This document shows, one piece after another, positions 1 to 5,742 of a stretch of DNA of 5,968 nt. The stretch's first letter is position 1; the number at the start of each line of letters is the position of its first letter. The notes beneath the pieces are model-generated. The model had not been told where the DNA came from. It saw nothing but the letters and a program-made list of their open reading frames with translations, and did no database searches. The position numbers and the translations under genes are program-made. The DNA lies in NCBI GenBank assembly GCA_001751225.1, contig MAXT01000342.1:1-5968 (forward strand), given 5' to 3'. Origin of the DNA: Desulfuromonadales bacterium C00003107 (GTDB taxonomy: Bacteria > Desulfobacterota > Desulfuromonadia > Desulfuromonadales > Syntrophotaleaceae).

Positions 1-594
1 GCCTATCGCAGCGAAGTCAAGATCGACGTCGATGGAAAAGCCGAATTCAAAGCACCAGATCCAGTGGCCGGTTTCTTCCCCAATACCGACGCTGAAACCT
101 CCCTCACCCTGCCCGCCCAGTTCACGGCTGCCCTGGCTTACGAGTTTTCTCCAGCATGGACCATCGAAACAGGCGTTCGCTGGGAAGACTGGTCGTCCTT
201 TGACGAACTGAAGATCGACCTCGACCAGGCCGTAGCCGGTCAAACTTCTATGACCTATCCTCGCGATTGGGACGACACCTGGGCCTTTAACATCGGCACC
301 AAATACCGCCTCAATGACCGTGTTGCCCTCATGGCTGGCTATCTATATGGTGACAACCCGGTCCCTGACAGCACCTTTGAGCCGGCCATCCCCGACTCGG
401 ACACACACCTATTCACCGTCGGCAGCGAGCTAACCTTCGACCAATTAAAGGTGACACTGGCTTACGGCTTTCAACTCCAGGACGACCGCGACAAAAAAAC
501 TAACCAATACACGGCAGCCGATGGCTCTGTTGCCAATGGCAGCTACGAAAACTATATTCACCTGGCGGCCATCAGCCTGAGCTACGCATTCTAA
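1..594 (+). CDS. FadL/OMPP1/TodX-family outer-membrane transport protein, C-terminal part (5' end outside window)
   Basis: The reading frame is open from the first base and ends at TAA 592-594, so about 197 C-terminal residues are visible and the start lies upstream. The residues look like an outer-membrane beta-barrel. There are repeated amphipathic strands rich in aromatic and small residues (TAALAYEFSPAWTIETGVRW, then WAFNIGTKYRL, VALMAGYLYG, HLFTVGSELTF, LKVTLAYGFQ), turns rich in Asp, Asn and Gly, and a last strand ending in a terminal Phe (IHLAAISLSYAF), the usual barrel-assembly signal. The GVRWEDWSSFD and GYLYGDNPVPDSTFEPAIPD segments resemble the C-terminal half of FadL/TodX proteins, which pass long-chain fatty acids or other hydrophobic compounds across the outer membrane. 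The N-terminal hatch and signal peptide cannot be seen, so the substrate is unknown. The family call is fairly secure; calling it FadL itself would be over-precise. Confidence 0.85.
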   Translation, partial: AYRSEVKIDVDGKAEFKAPDPVAGFFPNTDAETSLTLPAQFTAALAYEFSPAWTIETGVRWEDWSSFDELKIDLDQAVAGQTSMTYPRDWDDTWAFNIGTKYRLNDRVALMAGYLYGDNPVPDSTFEPAIPDSDTHLFTVGSELTFDQLKVTLAYGFQLQDDRDKKTNQYTAADGSVANGSYENYIHLAAISLSYAF

Positions 595-619
595 ACTCCC
601 CTTACAAAAGTTGATAAAC

Positions 620-658
620 AAAAACCCCGGCCAGAGACTTTGTCTAGCCGGGGTTTTT
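620..658. terminator. Bidirectional rho-independent terminator between fadL-like gene and selA remnant
   Basis: AAAAACCCCGGC at 620-631 pairs perfectly with GCCGGGGTTTTT at 647-658. A smaller inner stem, AGAC 635-638 with GTCT 642-645, has a TTT loop. The A-run on the left and T-run on the right give a U-tract when read from either strand. It starts 26 bases after the stop codon of the barrel gene and ends 29 bases before the stop codon of the opposing selA remnant, so it can serve both convergent transcripts. Confidence 0.9.
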
Positions 659-687
659 GTTTGATCTCAAGCCAATTGCACCAGTCG

Positions 688-1647
688 CTAGGCCGCCACA
701 AGAGACTGGAGGGCCAAAACCATATCCGGAACATCCTGATCGGCAACAGTACGTGGATCGAGTAGATAGTCACCCTGGTAAATCCTGCCGATAATCGGAA
801 GAACCCTCGTCCGCAGACTCTGCTCCAACTGCTGGGAAGAAAGTCCATCGACAGAGATGGAAATCAGGGTCGTGGGAAGTTCCAACAAAGGAAAGGTACC
901 GCCACCTACCTGCGAAAAACCTTTCAAAGTCTTCAAAGATACTCCGGCCGGAAGTCCTCGCCGCATGCGCCGCACGATGGCTTTGGCACGGGTCGCTAAT
1001 TCTTCAGCGGACAGGGTCATCATTCGCAAGGAAGGAATTTGCTGCAAAGCCTGTTGTTCGTCCCGATACAGGCGCAGAGTCCCTTCCAAAGTGGCCAGGG
1101 TGACTTTGTCCAAACGCAGCGCCCGTAACAGGGGATGTTTTTTCATAGGCTCAAGACAGCTACGTTTACCGACGATGATTCCGGCCTGTGGTCCGCCCAA
1201 AAGCTTGTCACCACTGAAGGTGACCAAATCCGCCCCCGCTTCAAGATATTTACCGACCGTCGTTTCGCCTTGAAGGCCGTAGGCCGATAGATTGATAAGA
1301 GTGCCGCTTCCTGCGTCTACCATAACCGGCAGAGAAGACTCGCGGCTGACACTGACAAGTTCCTCGGTGGAAACCTCGGCGGTAAAACCGACCACTGCGA
1401 AATTACTGGTATGCACCTTGAGCAGCAGGGCTGTTTCGCCCGTAATAGCCGCGCGGTAGTCTCGAGGGTGGGTCCGGTTGGTGGCGCCGATTTCCCGCAA
1501 TAAATCCAAGGGACTGATACCAGACATTTGATCGCAATAAAGAAGATCCGGCAGCACGACACAAAGAGTTGCTGATTGTGACTCTCTATTGTCTCTGCCT
1601 TCGACCACACAACGGCATAGGGGATCCGCCCCCAGGTCTATGCTCAA
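688..1647 (-). pseudogene. selA: 5'-truncated, decayed selA (L-seryl-tRNA(Sec) selenium transferase) remnant
   Basis: SelA is a PLP enzyme that converts seryl-tRNA(Sec) to selenocysteinyl-tRNA(Sec) with selenophosphate. This frame gives 319 residues, of which about 55-319 match the SelA catalytic core and C-terminus: GATNRTHPRDYRAAI, ALLLKVHTSNF, VMVDAGSGTL, then FSGDKLLGGPQAGIIVGK with the PLP lysine at K148 (equivalent to Lys295 of E. coli SelA), RALRLDKVTLATLEGTLRLY, and the late VLPIIGRIYQGDYLLDPR. Full-length SelA is about 460 residues, so about 190 N-terminal residues are missing, including the tRNA-binding domain. The only long start is a TTG at 1645-1647, three bases after an in-frame stop, with no visible ribosome-binding site. 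Its first ~50 residues are not convincingly SelA. At 1584-1613 the neighbouring frame encodes VVWSKAETIE, which resembles the SelA segment VVxSRGELVE and suggests frameshifts. No selB or selC is beside it. A short SelA-like protein is possible, but a pseudogene fits better. Confidence 0.8.
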
Positions 1648-1657
1648 CCGCTATTAT

Positions 1658-1675
1658 AGGCCGCCAGAGCGGCCT
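1658..1675. other. Perfect 7-bp GC-rich hairpin
   Basis: AGGCCGC at 1658-1664 and GCGGCCT at 1669-1675 are perfect complements around a CAGA loop. No T-run follows on either strand, so it is not a typical intrinsic terminator. On the minus strand a TATAAT hexamer (1653-1658) sits directly at its edge, just ahead of the selA relic. Its role is unknown. Confidence 0.5.
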
Positions 1676-1697
1676 CATTGCATAACCTCGCCACTAA

Positions 1698-1743
1698 TTG
1701 TCAATAAAGGAAAGAACAGACAAAGGGACAGACCTATTGACAA
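1698..1743. repeat. 9-bp inverted repeat with opposed TTGACA hexamers
   Basis: TTGTCAATA at 1698-1706 is the exact reverse complement of TATTGACAA at 1735-1743, with 28 bases between. Each arm contains TTGACA, one reading toward the selA remnant (1699-1704, minus) and one toward pstS (1737-1742, plus). It could be a pair of divergent -35 elements or a two-site operator. The repeat itself is certain; the role is inferred. Confidence 0.5.
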
Positions 1744-1837
1744 AACCGATAGCAGGGCTCCAAAGGATTAATAATTACAATTAGACATAAGTGGTTGCAT
1801 TTGTTAGTTTTCCCCTCGCACACTTCTTTTTTTCGAT

Positions 1838-1843
1838 GGAGGA
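1838..1843 (+). promoter_or_regulatory. Ribosome-binding site that fixes the pstS start
   Basis: GGAGGA lies 4 bases before ATG 1848-1850. This selects that ATG over the in-frame GTG at 1791, which would put 19 non-homologous residues in front of a normal signal peptide. Confidence 0.85.
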
Positions 1844-1847
1844 ACAT

Positions 1848-2678
1848 ATGAAAAAGTTATCGTTTATCAGTCTGGCACTGATTATTTCTGCTCTGCTGAC
1901 CTGCTCACCAGCCTTTTCAGATAGCTTGGCCCCATTTAAAGGCGAAAAGGGGATGCTAAAAATTTCCGGGGGCACAGCGCACATCCCCGTGATGAAGGAA
2001 GCCGCACAACAAATCATGATGGCGAACCCCGAGATTCAGATCAGCATCGCCGGGGGCGGCTCAGGCGTCGGCATCAAGCAGGTCGGTGAAGGTCTGGTTA
2101 ACATCGGCAACAGCGGCCGCAAAGCCACCGATGAAGAAATCGATCGCTTTCAACTCAAACTATACAAATGGGCCATCGACGGAGTCGGACCGGTGGTCAA
2201 TCCGAAGAACACAGTAAGGGCGCTGACCCAAACCCAGATGATCGACATTTTCTCCGGCAAACTGGACAATTGGAAGCAGCTGGGCGGTGCCGACCGAAAC
2301 ATCAATATCTATACCCGCGATGAAGCCAGCGGCACCCGCGCTGTCTTTTGGAAAAAGGGCCTGAACAAGGCACAGATCAGTTCCGGCGCCCATGTTGTTG
2401 TCTCCAACGGTGCGATGAAATCAGCCATTGCCCAGGATCCCTATGGTATTGGCTATGTATCCGTAGGCCATATCGATGAGATGGTGGCCCCGGTTGCCCT
2501 GGACGGCGTGGTACCGACCATTCAAACCATTCAAGACGGAACCTACAAAGTTGCCCGCGGCCTGTACAGCAACACCAAGGGTGAGCCGACCGGCCTGACC
2601 AAAAAATTCATCGACTTTCTCTATACGGCTGAAGGTAAAGTGATCATTGAAAAGCGCGGGTTCATCCCCGCCCAATGA
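1848..2678 (+). CDS. pstS: PstS-type phosphate ABC transporter substrate-binding protein
   Basis: This 276-residue periplasmic protein should capture phosphate (or a similar oxyanion) and deliver it to the PstC-PstA permease. A signal peptide occupies residues 1-24: MKK, a hydrophobic core, and probable cleavage after PAFS. C19 sits in LLTC, a poor lipobox, so a soluble protein is more likely than a lipoprotein. PBP-like family marks are ISGGTAHIPV (39-48), AGGGSGVGIKQV (68-79), IGNSGR (86-91), IFSGKLDNWKQLGG (134-147) and TRDEASGTR (156-164). R157, S161, G162 and T163 keep the spacing of the R-xxx-S-G-T phosphate contacts known from E. coli PstS, and S72 fits the loop serine. The IGNSGR loop has no acid at the place of E. 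coli Asp56, as in many short PstS proteins, so strict phosphate specificity is inferred. The length of about 275 matches the short PstS class. It is the first gene of the operon and its stop codon overlaps the pstC start. Confidence 0.93.
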   Translation: MKKLSFISLALIISALLTCSPAFSDSLAPFKGEKGMLKISGGTAHIPVMKEAAQQIMMANPEIQISIAGGGSGVGIKQVGEGLVNIGNSGRKATDEEIDRFQLKLYKWAIDGVGPVVNPKNTVRALTQTQMIDIFSGKLDNWKQLGGADRNINIYTRDEASGTRAVFWKKGLNKAQISSGAHVVVSNGAMKSAIAQDPYGIGYVSVGHIDEMVAPVALDGVVPTIQTIQDGTYKVARGLYSNTKGEPTGLTKKFIDFLYTAEGKVIIEKRGFIPAQ

Positions 2679-3535
2679 AAAGATATAGAGAGCTGATTGC
2701 GGAAAGGGCTTTTCTCCTTTCCGCACTAGCTAGCTCTGCAATAACTGTAGCGATTCTGGCATTCATGGTGTTTATGGGCCTTCCCCTGCTGAAACAGGGG
2801 GGGCTCTACCAGCTTCTGTTTAAACCATGGGCGCCCTTCCAAGGATCTTTCGGCATCTACCCGATGATCATGGGCACCGGTGCCATCTCCCTGCTGAGCC
2901 TGTTGTTTGCCTTCCCGCTAAGTCTCGGCTGCTCCTTTCTGATCGGTTCCATCGCTCCGCAATCTGTCAGCAAATGGTTCCGGCGTCTAATCGAACTAAT
3001 GACTGGAATTCCCACAGTCATCTACGGCTTTGTGGGAGTATTTCTCCTTGTCCCCATCGTCCGCGAGCTGTTTGGAAGCGGCTCGGGCCTGTGCATTCTT
3101 ACTGCGGCCCTGGTGCTGGGCATCATGATCTCCCCCACCATGACCCTGTTTTTCTGCGATAGTTTTGACCGGATTCCCAAAGCCCACCTGGATGCCGCCG
3201 ATGCCTTGGGCGCAAGCCCCGTGCAAAAGCTGCTCTATGTCATTCTCCCTGCCGCCAAACAGGGCATGCTCAACGGTGTCATCCTCTCATTGGGACGAGC
3301 CGTGGGCGACACACTCATTGCCCTTATGCTGGCGGGTAATTCGGTGCGGGTTGCCGAATCTGTCTTGGAGCCGGCCAGAACCCTTACCGCTCATATCGCC
3401 TTGGTCATCGCGGCGGATTATGAAAGCCCCGAGTTCCGATCCATTTTCGCCTGCGGGGTGGTGCTCTACCTGTTCACCATGGCAGTGACCTTTCTGGTTC
3501 GCTACCTGAGCTTCAGCAAGGACCAAACGGTTTGA
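2675..3535 (+). CDS. pstC: Phosphate ABC transporter permease PstC
   Basis: This 286-residue inner-membrane permease forms the transport channel with PstA. The start ATG shares ATGA with the pstS stop, and no strong ribosome-binding site precedes it, so translational coupling is likely. Hydrophobic segments lie at about 16-38, 66-92, 109-130, 140-162, 200-222 and 256-276, the six-helix MetI-like fold. PstC-type marks are FGIYPMIMGTGAISLL (59-74), LMTGIPTVIYGFVGVF (108-123) and the cytoplasmic EAA loop DAADALGASPVQKLLYVILP (173-192), which docks on the ATPase. GRAVGDT (207-213) is followed by LMLAGNS; the usual Glu of the GET triplet is Asp here, a mild change. It is somewhat shorter than E. 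coli PstC (about 319), mostly in connecting loops. The pairing with a PstA-like second permease supports PstC over other oxyanion permeases. Confidence 0.92.
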   Translation: MKRYRELIAERAFLLSALASSAITVAILAFMVFMGLPLLKQGGLYQLLFKPWAPFQGSFGIYPMIMGTGAISLLSLLFAFPLSLGCSFLIGSIAPQSVSKWFRRLIELMTGIPTVIYGFVGVFLLVPIVRELFGSGSGLCILTAALVLGIMISPTMTLFFCDSFDRIPKAHLDAADALGASPVQKLLYVILPAAKQGMLNGVILSLGRAVGDTLIALMLAGNSVRVAESVLEPARTLTAHIALVIAADYESPEFRSIFACGVVLYLFTMAVTFLVRYLSFSKDQTV

Positions 3536-4416
3536 AATACCGCAGCCTCGAGCGCCTGACCATCATATTTTCCTGGCTAGCCGGATTACTGCTTCTGTCC
3601 GCGGTCAGCCTGCTGCTCGGCTACCTGTTTATCAAAGGCTATAAGTCCGTCAACCTCACCTTGATCTTCGGTGAAGCATCCCCCTTACGGGCAATTCTTC
3701 TCCAAGAAAGGGTTTTTAACGGCCTTTTCCCGGCCATTGTCGGCACCCTGGCCCTGGTTCTGCTATCCGTTTTCTGGGCCATCCCCATCGGCATGGCTAC
3801 GGGCATCTATCTTGCCGAATATGCCAGCCTTCGAACCAAACGAGTGCTTGATGCCTTTTTCGACGTTTTATCCGGCATCCCCTCCATTGTGATCGGGCTG
3901 TTCGGGTTTGCCTTTGCCGTATTTCTGCATAAACACTATTCCGACCGCATCGGCCCCTGTCTGCTCATATCGAGTATCGCCCTCTCTTTCCTGGTCCTGC
4001 CCTATATCATTCGCACGACCCAAGCGTCCCTCGAAGGCATCCCACGGGAGACCCGCCTGACTGCCCTGGCGCTGGGGGCCACAAAGTTTCAAAACATTTT
4101 CCTGGTCCTGATCCCCAAATCCCTGGCGGGAATCATGAGCGGGATTATCCTCGCCATCGGTCGCTGCGCCGAAGATACCGCCGTCATCATGCTGACCGGA
4201 GCCGTAGCTTCCACCGGTCTGCCTCGATCGCTTTTCGCTCAGTACGAGGCACTGCCCTTTTACATTTATTATATTTCGTCCCAATATGCCGACCGTGCCG
4301 AACTGATGCAGGGATACGGAGCGTCCATTATTCTTCTTCTGTTGTGTGCCATCCTGTTTTCGGTGGCCTACGGCATTCGTAAGGGCCTGACCCACTTCGC
4401 CCTTTACAGACCATGA
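3532..4416 (+). CDS. pstA: Phosphate ABC transporter permease PstA
   Basis: This is the second inner-membrane permease subunit, 294 residues. Translation most likely starts at TTG 3532, which shares TTGA with the pstC stop. AAGGA at 3518-3522 lies 9 bases upstream, and no other good in-frame start occurs before the first membrane helix. Hydrophobic segments lie at about 11-34, 66-92, 113-133, 142-161, 198-222 and 262-281. PstA marks are GIYLAEYAS (91-99), DVLSGIPSIVIGLFGFAFAV (111-130), the EAA-type loop LTALALGATKFQNIFLVLIP (176-195) and SGIILAIGRCAEDTAVIMLT (203-222). PstA proteins usually read GRAIGET at the last site; this one has GRCAEDT, an unusual variant at a conserved turn. The rare start and tight coupling suggest its output is tied to pstC. 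Confidence 0.92.
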   Translation: MKYRSLERLTIIFSWLAGLLLLSAVSLLLGYLFIKGYKSVNLTLIFGEASPLRAILLQERVFNGLFPAIVGTLALVLLSVFWAIPIGMATGIYLAEYASLRTKRVLDAFFDVLSGIPSIVIGLFGFAFAVFLHKHYSDRIGPCLLISSIALSFLVLPYIIRTTQASLEGIPRETRLTALALGATKFQNIFLVLIPKSLAGIMSGIILAIGRCAEDTAVIMLTGAVASTGLPRSLFAQYEALPFYIYYISSQYADRAELMQGYGASIILLLLCAILFSVAYGIRKGLTHFALYRP

Positions 4417-4423
4417 GCCTGCT

Positions 4424-5128
4424 ATGATCCCAGACATTAAGATACGCGTTACCGACCTGATTTTCTCCTACCGGGACCGGACCATTCTCCAAGACGTCAG
4501 CGTAGATTTTACTGAGAATACGATTACCGCCCTCACCGGATCTTCCGGGGCCGGCAAATCCACCTTTCTTATGACGCTGAATCGCCTGTGGGAAAACATC
4601 TCGAATGCTCAGATGAAGGGCACGGTAGAAATCAAGCTTCAGGACAAATTTCAAGATATCTACGCCCCCGATCTGGCCGTGACCGAATTGCGTAAAATGG
4701 TGGCCATGGTTTTTCAGGTGCCCAACCCACTGCCCATGAGCATTCGCAAGAATGTTGCCTTTCCTCTCAAACTCAGTGGCGAAAGAAGTCGGGGATTGGT
4801 TGACGAAAAGATTGAGCAAGCCCTTAAAATGGCCAATTTGTGGGATGAAGTAAAAGACCGCCTGAACGAAGATGCTCGCAACCTCTCCGGAGGGCAGCAA
4901 CAACGACTCTGCATCGCACGGGCCTTAGTTCTAGAACCCGAAGTGTTACTTCTGGATGAACCCACATCGTCGCTGGACCAGGCTTCTACGGCGGTTATCG
5001 AAGACCTGCTCCTAAAACTGAAAGATCGCCTGACCATCCTGATTGTTTCCCATCATCCAGAGCAGGTTAAACGGATTGCGGACAAGATCATCCAGTTTGG
5101 CGATAGCGGGATTGTTGCAACAGACTGA
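4424..5128 (+). CDS. pstB: Phosphate ABC transporter ATPase PstB
   Basis: This 234-residue cytoplasmic ATPase should dimerise and power the PstC-PstA channel. All nucleotide-binding motifs are present: Walker A GSSGAGKST (39-47), Q-loop Q98 in MVFQVPNPLPMS, signature NLSGGQQQRLCIARAL (153-168), Walker B VLLLDEP (174-180), D-loop SSLD (182-185) and H-loop H210 in IVSHH. PNPxPMS after the Q-loop and QQQRLCIARAL are characteristic of PstB. The gene begins 7 bases after the pstA stop with only a weak upstream ribosome-binding site, so coupling is likely. It is about 20 residues shorter than typical PstB (about 255) and ends soon after IIQFGDSGI, without the usual TEDYITGRFG-like tail. The catalytic core is intact, so it should be active. 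No phoU follows, unlike many pst operons. Confidence 0.92.
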   Translation: MIPDIKIRVTDLIFSYRDRTILQDVSVDFTENTITALTGSSGAGKSTFLMTLNRLWENISNAQMKGTVEIKLQDKFQDIYAPDLAVTELRKMVAMVFQVPNPLPMSIRKNVAFPLKLSGERSRGLVDEKIEQALKMANLWDEVKDRLNEDARNLSGGQQQRLCIARALVLEPEVLLLDEPTSSLDQASTAVIEDLLLKLKDRLTILIVSHHPEQVKRIADKIIQFGDSGIVATD

Positions 5129-5152
5129 ATACTATCGGAGCAGATAAACAAT

Positions 5153-5186
5153 AAAGGCCCCTCCTGAAAAATTGGAGGGGCCTTTT
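5153..5186 (+). terminator. Rho-independent terminator of the pst operon
   Basis: AAAGGCCCCTCC at 5153-5164 pairs perfectly with GGAGGGGCCTTT at 5174-5185 around a 9-base loop, and TTTT follows the GC part of the stem. It starts 25 bases after the pstB stop and closes the operon. The A-run on the left gives it some capacity in the minus direction too. Confidence 0.9.
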
Positions 5187-5248
5187 GATATCTTGGGTGT
5201 AGTGATTTATCGGATATATGGGGAGCGTACCTTTTGTCCTGCCAGACA

Positions 5249-5280
5249 TTAGTCAACAGCAGACTTGACCCCTTTTTTGT
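5249..5280. mobile_element. Probable terminus of a REP/RAYT-like or other small mobile element
   Basis: The sequence holds GTCAA (5252-5256), an 8-base spacer, TTGAC (5265-5269), then CCC and a run of six T. From memory, a GTCAA...TGACCCCTTTT motif of this kind commonly flanks REP-associated tyrosine transposase genes and related non-autonomous repeats in proteobacteria. It lies exactly where the HNH reading frame breaks, which suggests that insertion or recombination at this end removed the rest of that gene. No transposase gene is visible, and the other end of the element was not found between here and the pst terminator. Confidence 0.4.
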
Positions 5281-5511
5281 TCACAAAGAGGCTTTGTTCA
5301 TCGGGATTAAATGGTCCTGGGATAATGTGCTTCTGTCAATAGGCTCACCACAGAAACAGCATTGATGATTGAAGTAGGTGAGCAATTTGTCCTTTTGCGC
5401 AACCTTCGGGCCGAATGGTTCGTAGCCTCTGGCTTCGTCGTAAAACTTACCGACGTCTTGCAAGAGGATTCTTATTGCACTGTTGGAAATGTCAGATTTG
5501 CTTCTGGCCAT
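5281..5511 (-). pseudogene. 3'-truncated HNH endonuclease gene
   Basis: The 76-residue product has an N-terminal region of no recognised function, then CCFCGEPIDRSTLSQDHLIP (51-70). That is the start of an HNH (McrA-like) nuclease fold, with a C51-x-x-C54 zinc knuckle and the D66-H67 catalytic pair. In the family the chain goes on with an Asn-containing helix, a second zinc-binding CxxC and the last His/Asn, usually for another 60-120 residues. Here a stop comes right after PMNKASL, and the following sequence is the mobile-element-like motif, not HNH in any frame. The start is well supported: ATG at 5509-5511 (read on minus) with AAGGA about six bases upstream. A hand count gives 105 G+C in 231 bases, about 45%, lower than the pst genes, which hints at separate origin. 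The product should be nuclease-dead because half of the active site is missing. Confidence 0.7.
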
Positions 5512-5742
5512 ATTTTTTCCTTAACCTAAAGATAAATTGAGTGGCATGCGGTCCAGGTCTCTTGTGTAGTTCGTCTCGCGGAAAGCATCCTCGCGTCAAC
5601 CGACCGATTCCAGTAATTGGTTGAACGAAGCCGCTGTCGCGGCGGAAAAAACAAGCTCCCAATCACTATCAATCTCGCAGTCAGGGTGTAACTTCTTGGA
5701 ATGGTCCAATACCGGACCCCATTCTGACGGAAGGAGTTTGCC
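5512..5742. other. Structured non-coding region between HNH remnant and recombinase
   Basis: No convincing gene is present in these 231 bases. Four short inverted repeats occur in order: CGCG 5577-5580 with CGCG 5592-5595; TCAACC 5596-5601 with GGTTGA 5619-5624 (with an alternative inner pairing ACCGATT/AATTGGT at 5603-5609 and 5615-5621); GCCGC 5630-5634 with GCGGC 5639-5643; and GGTCC 5703-5707 with GGACC 5714-5718. Such hairpins are common at the ends of IS91-like rolling-circle elements and at tyrosine-recombinase sites, so the left boundary of the element carrying the downstream recombinase probably lies here. The exact end cannot be set from one copy. Confidence 0.4.

Larger units (their letters stand above)
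1648..1847. promoter_or_regulatory. Divergent intergenic region, likely pst promoter region
   Basis: This 200-bp gap must hold the pstSCAB promoter, but no canonical -35/-10 pair on the + strand is convincing. What can be seen: a perfect TTGACA at 1737-1742 (+) without a good -10 at 16-18 bp; a TACAAT at 1776-1781 (+) lacking a -35 hexamer, as expected for an activator-dependent promoter; and TTGACA on the minus strand at 1699-1704 with a fair TGCAAT 16 bp downstream at 1677-1682. Several GACAR pentamers (1719, 1727, 1739) recall the inverse of PhoB TGTC repeats, but their 8- and 12-bp spacing does not match the 11-bp Pho-box period. PhoB control is therefore plausible from gene content but not demonstrated. 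Confidence 0.45.

Noticed and set aside
857..1273. 138-residue frame on the plus strand
   Set aside because: It runs antisense through the well-conserved SelA core, has Arg/Pro-rich random-looking content, and has no recognisable domain.
1791..1847. Upstream GTG start extending pstS by 19 residues
   Set aside because: It would place unrelated residues before a normal signal peptide. GGAGGA supports the ATG at 1848.
1640..1850. selC (tRNA-Sec) or another tRNA near selA
   Set aside because: No cloverleaf, long extra arm or CCA end could be found in the intergenic region.
1902..1904. Lipoprotein cysteine C19 in PstS
   Set aside because: LLTC lacks the small residue usually found before the lipobox cysteine, and a good signal peptidase I site (PAFS) follows.
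3868..4903. Two long minus-strand frames of about 190 residues opposite pstA and pstB
   Set aside because: They are shadows of strongly conserved plus-strand genes. Their proteins are Gly/Gln/His-rich without known motifs.
5053..5256. 67-residue minus frame as the missing C-terminal part of the HNH protein
   Set aside because: It has no second Cys pair or His/Asn motif and runs through the pst terminator into antisense pstB.
5512..5742. CRISPR array or integron attC site
   Set aside because: The repeats are short, different from each other and not evenly spaced. No paired RYYYAAC/GTTRRRY core flanking a long palindrome is seen.
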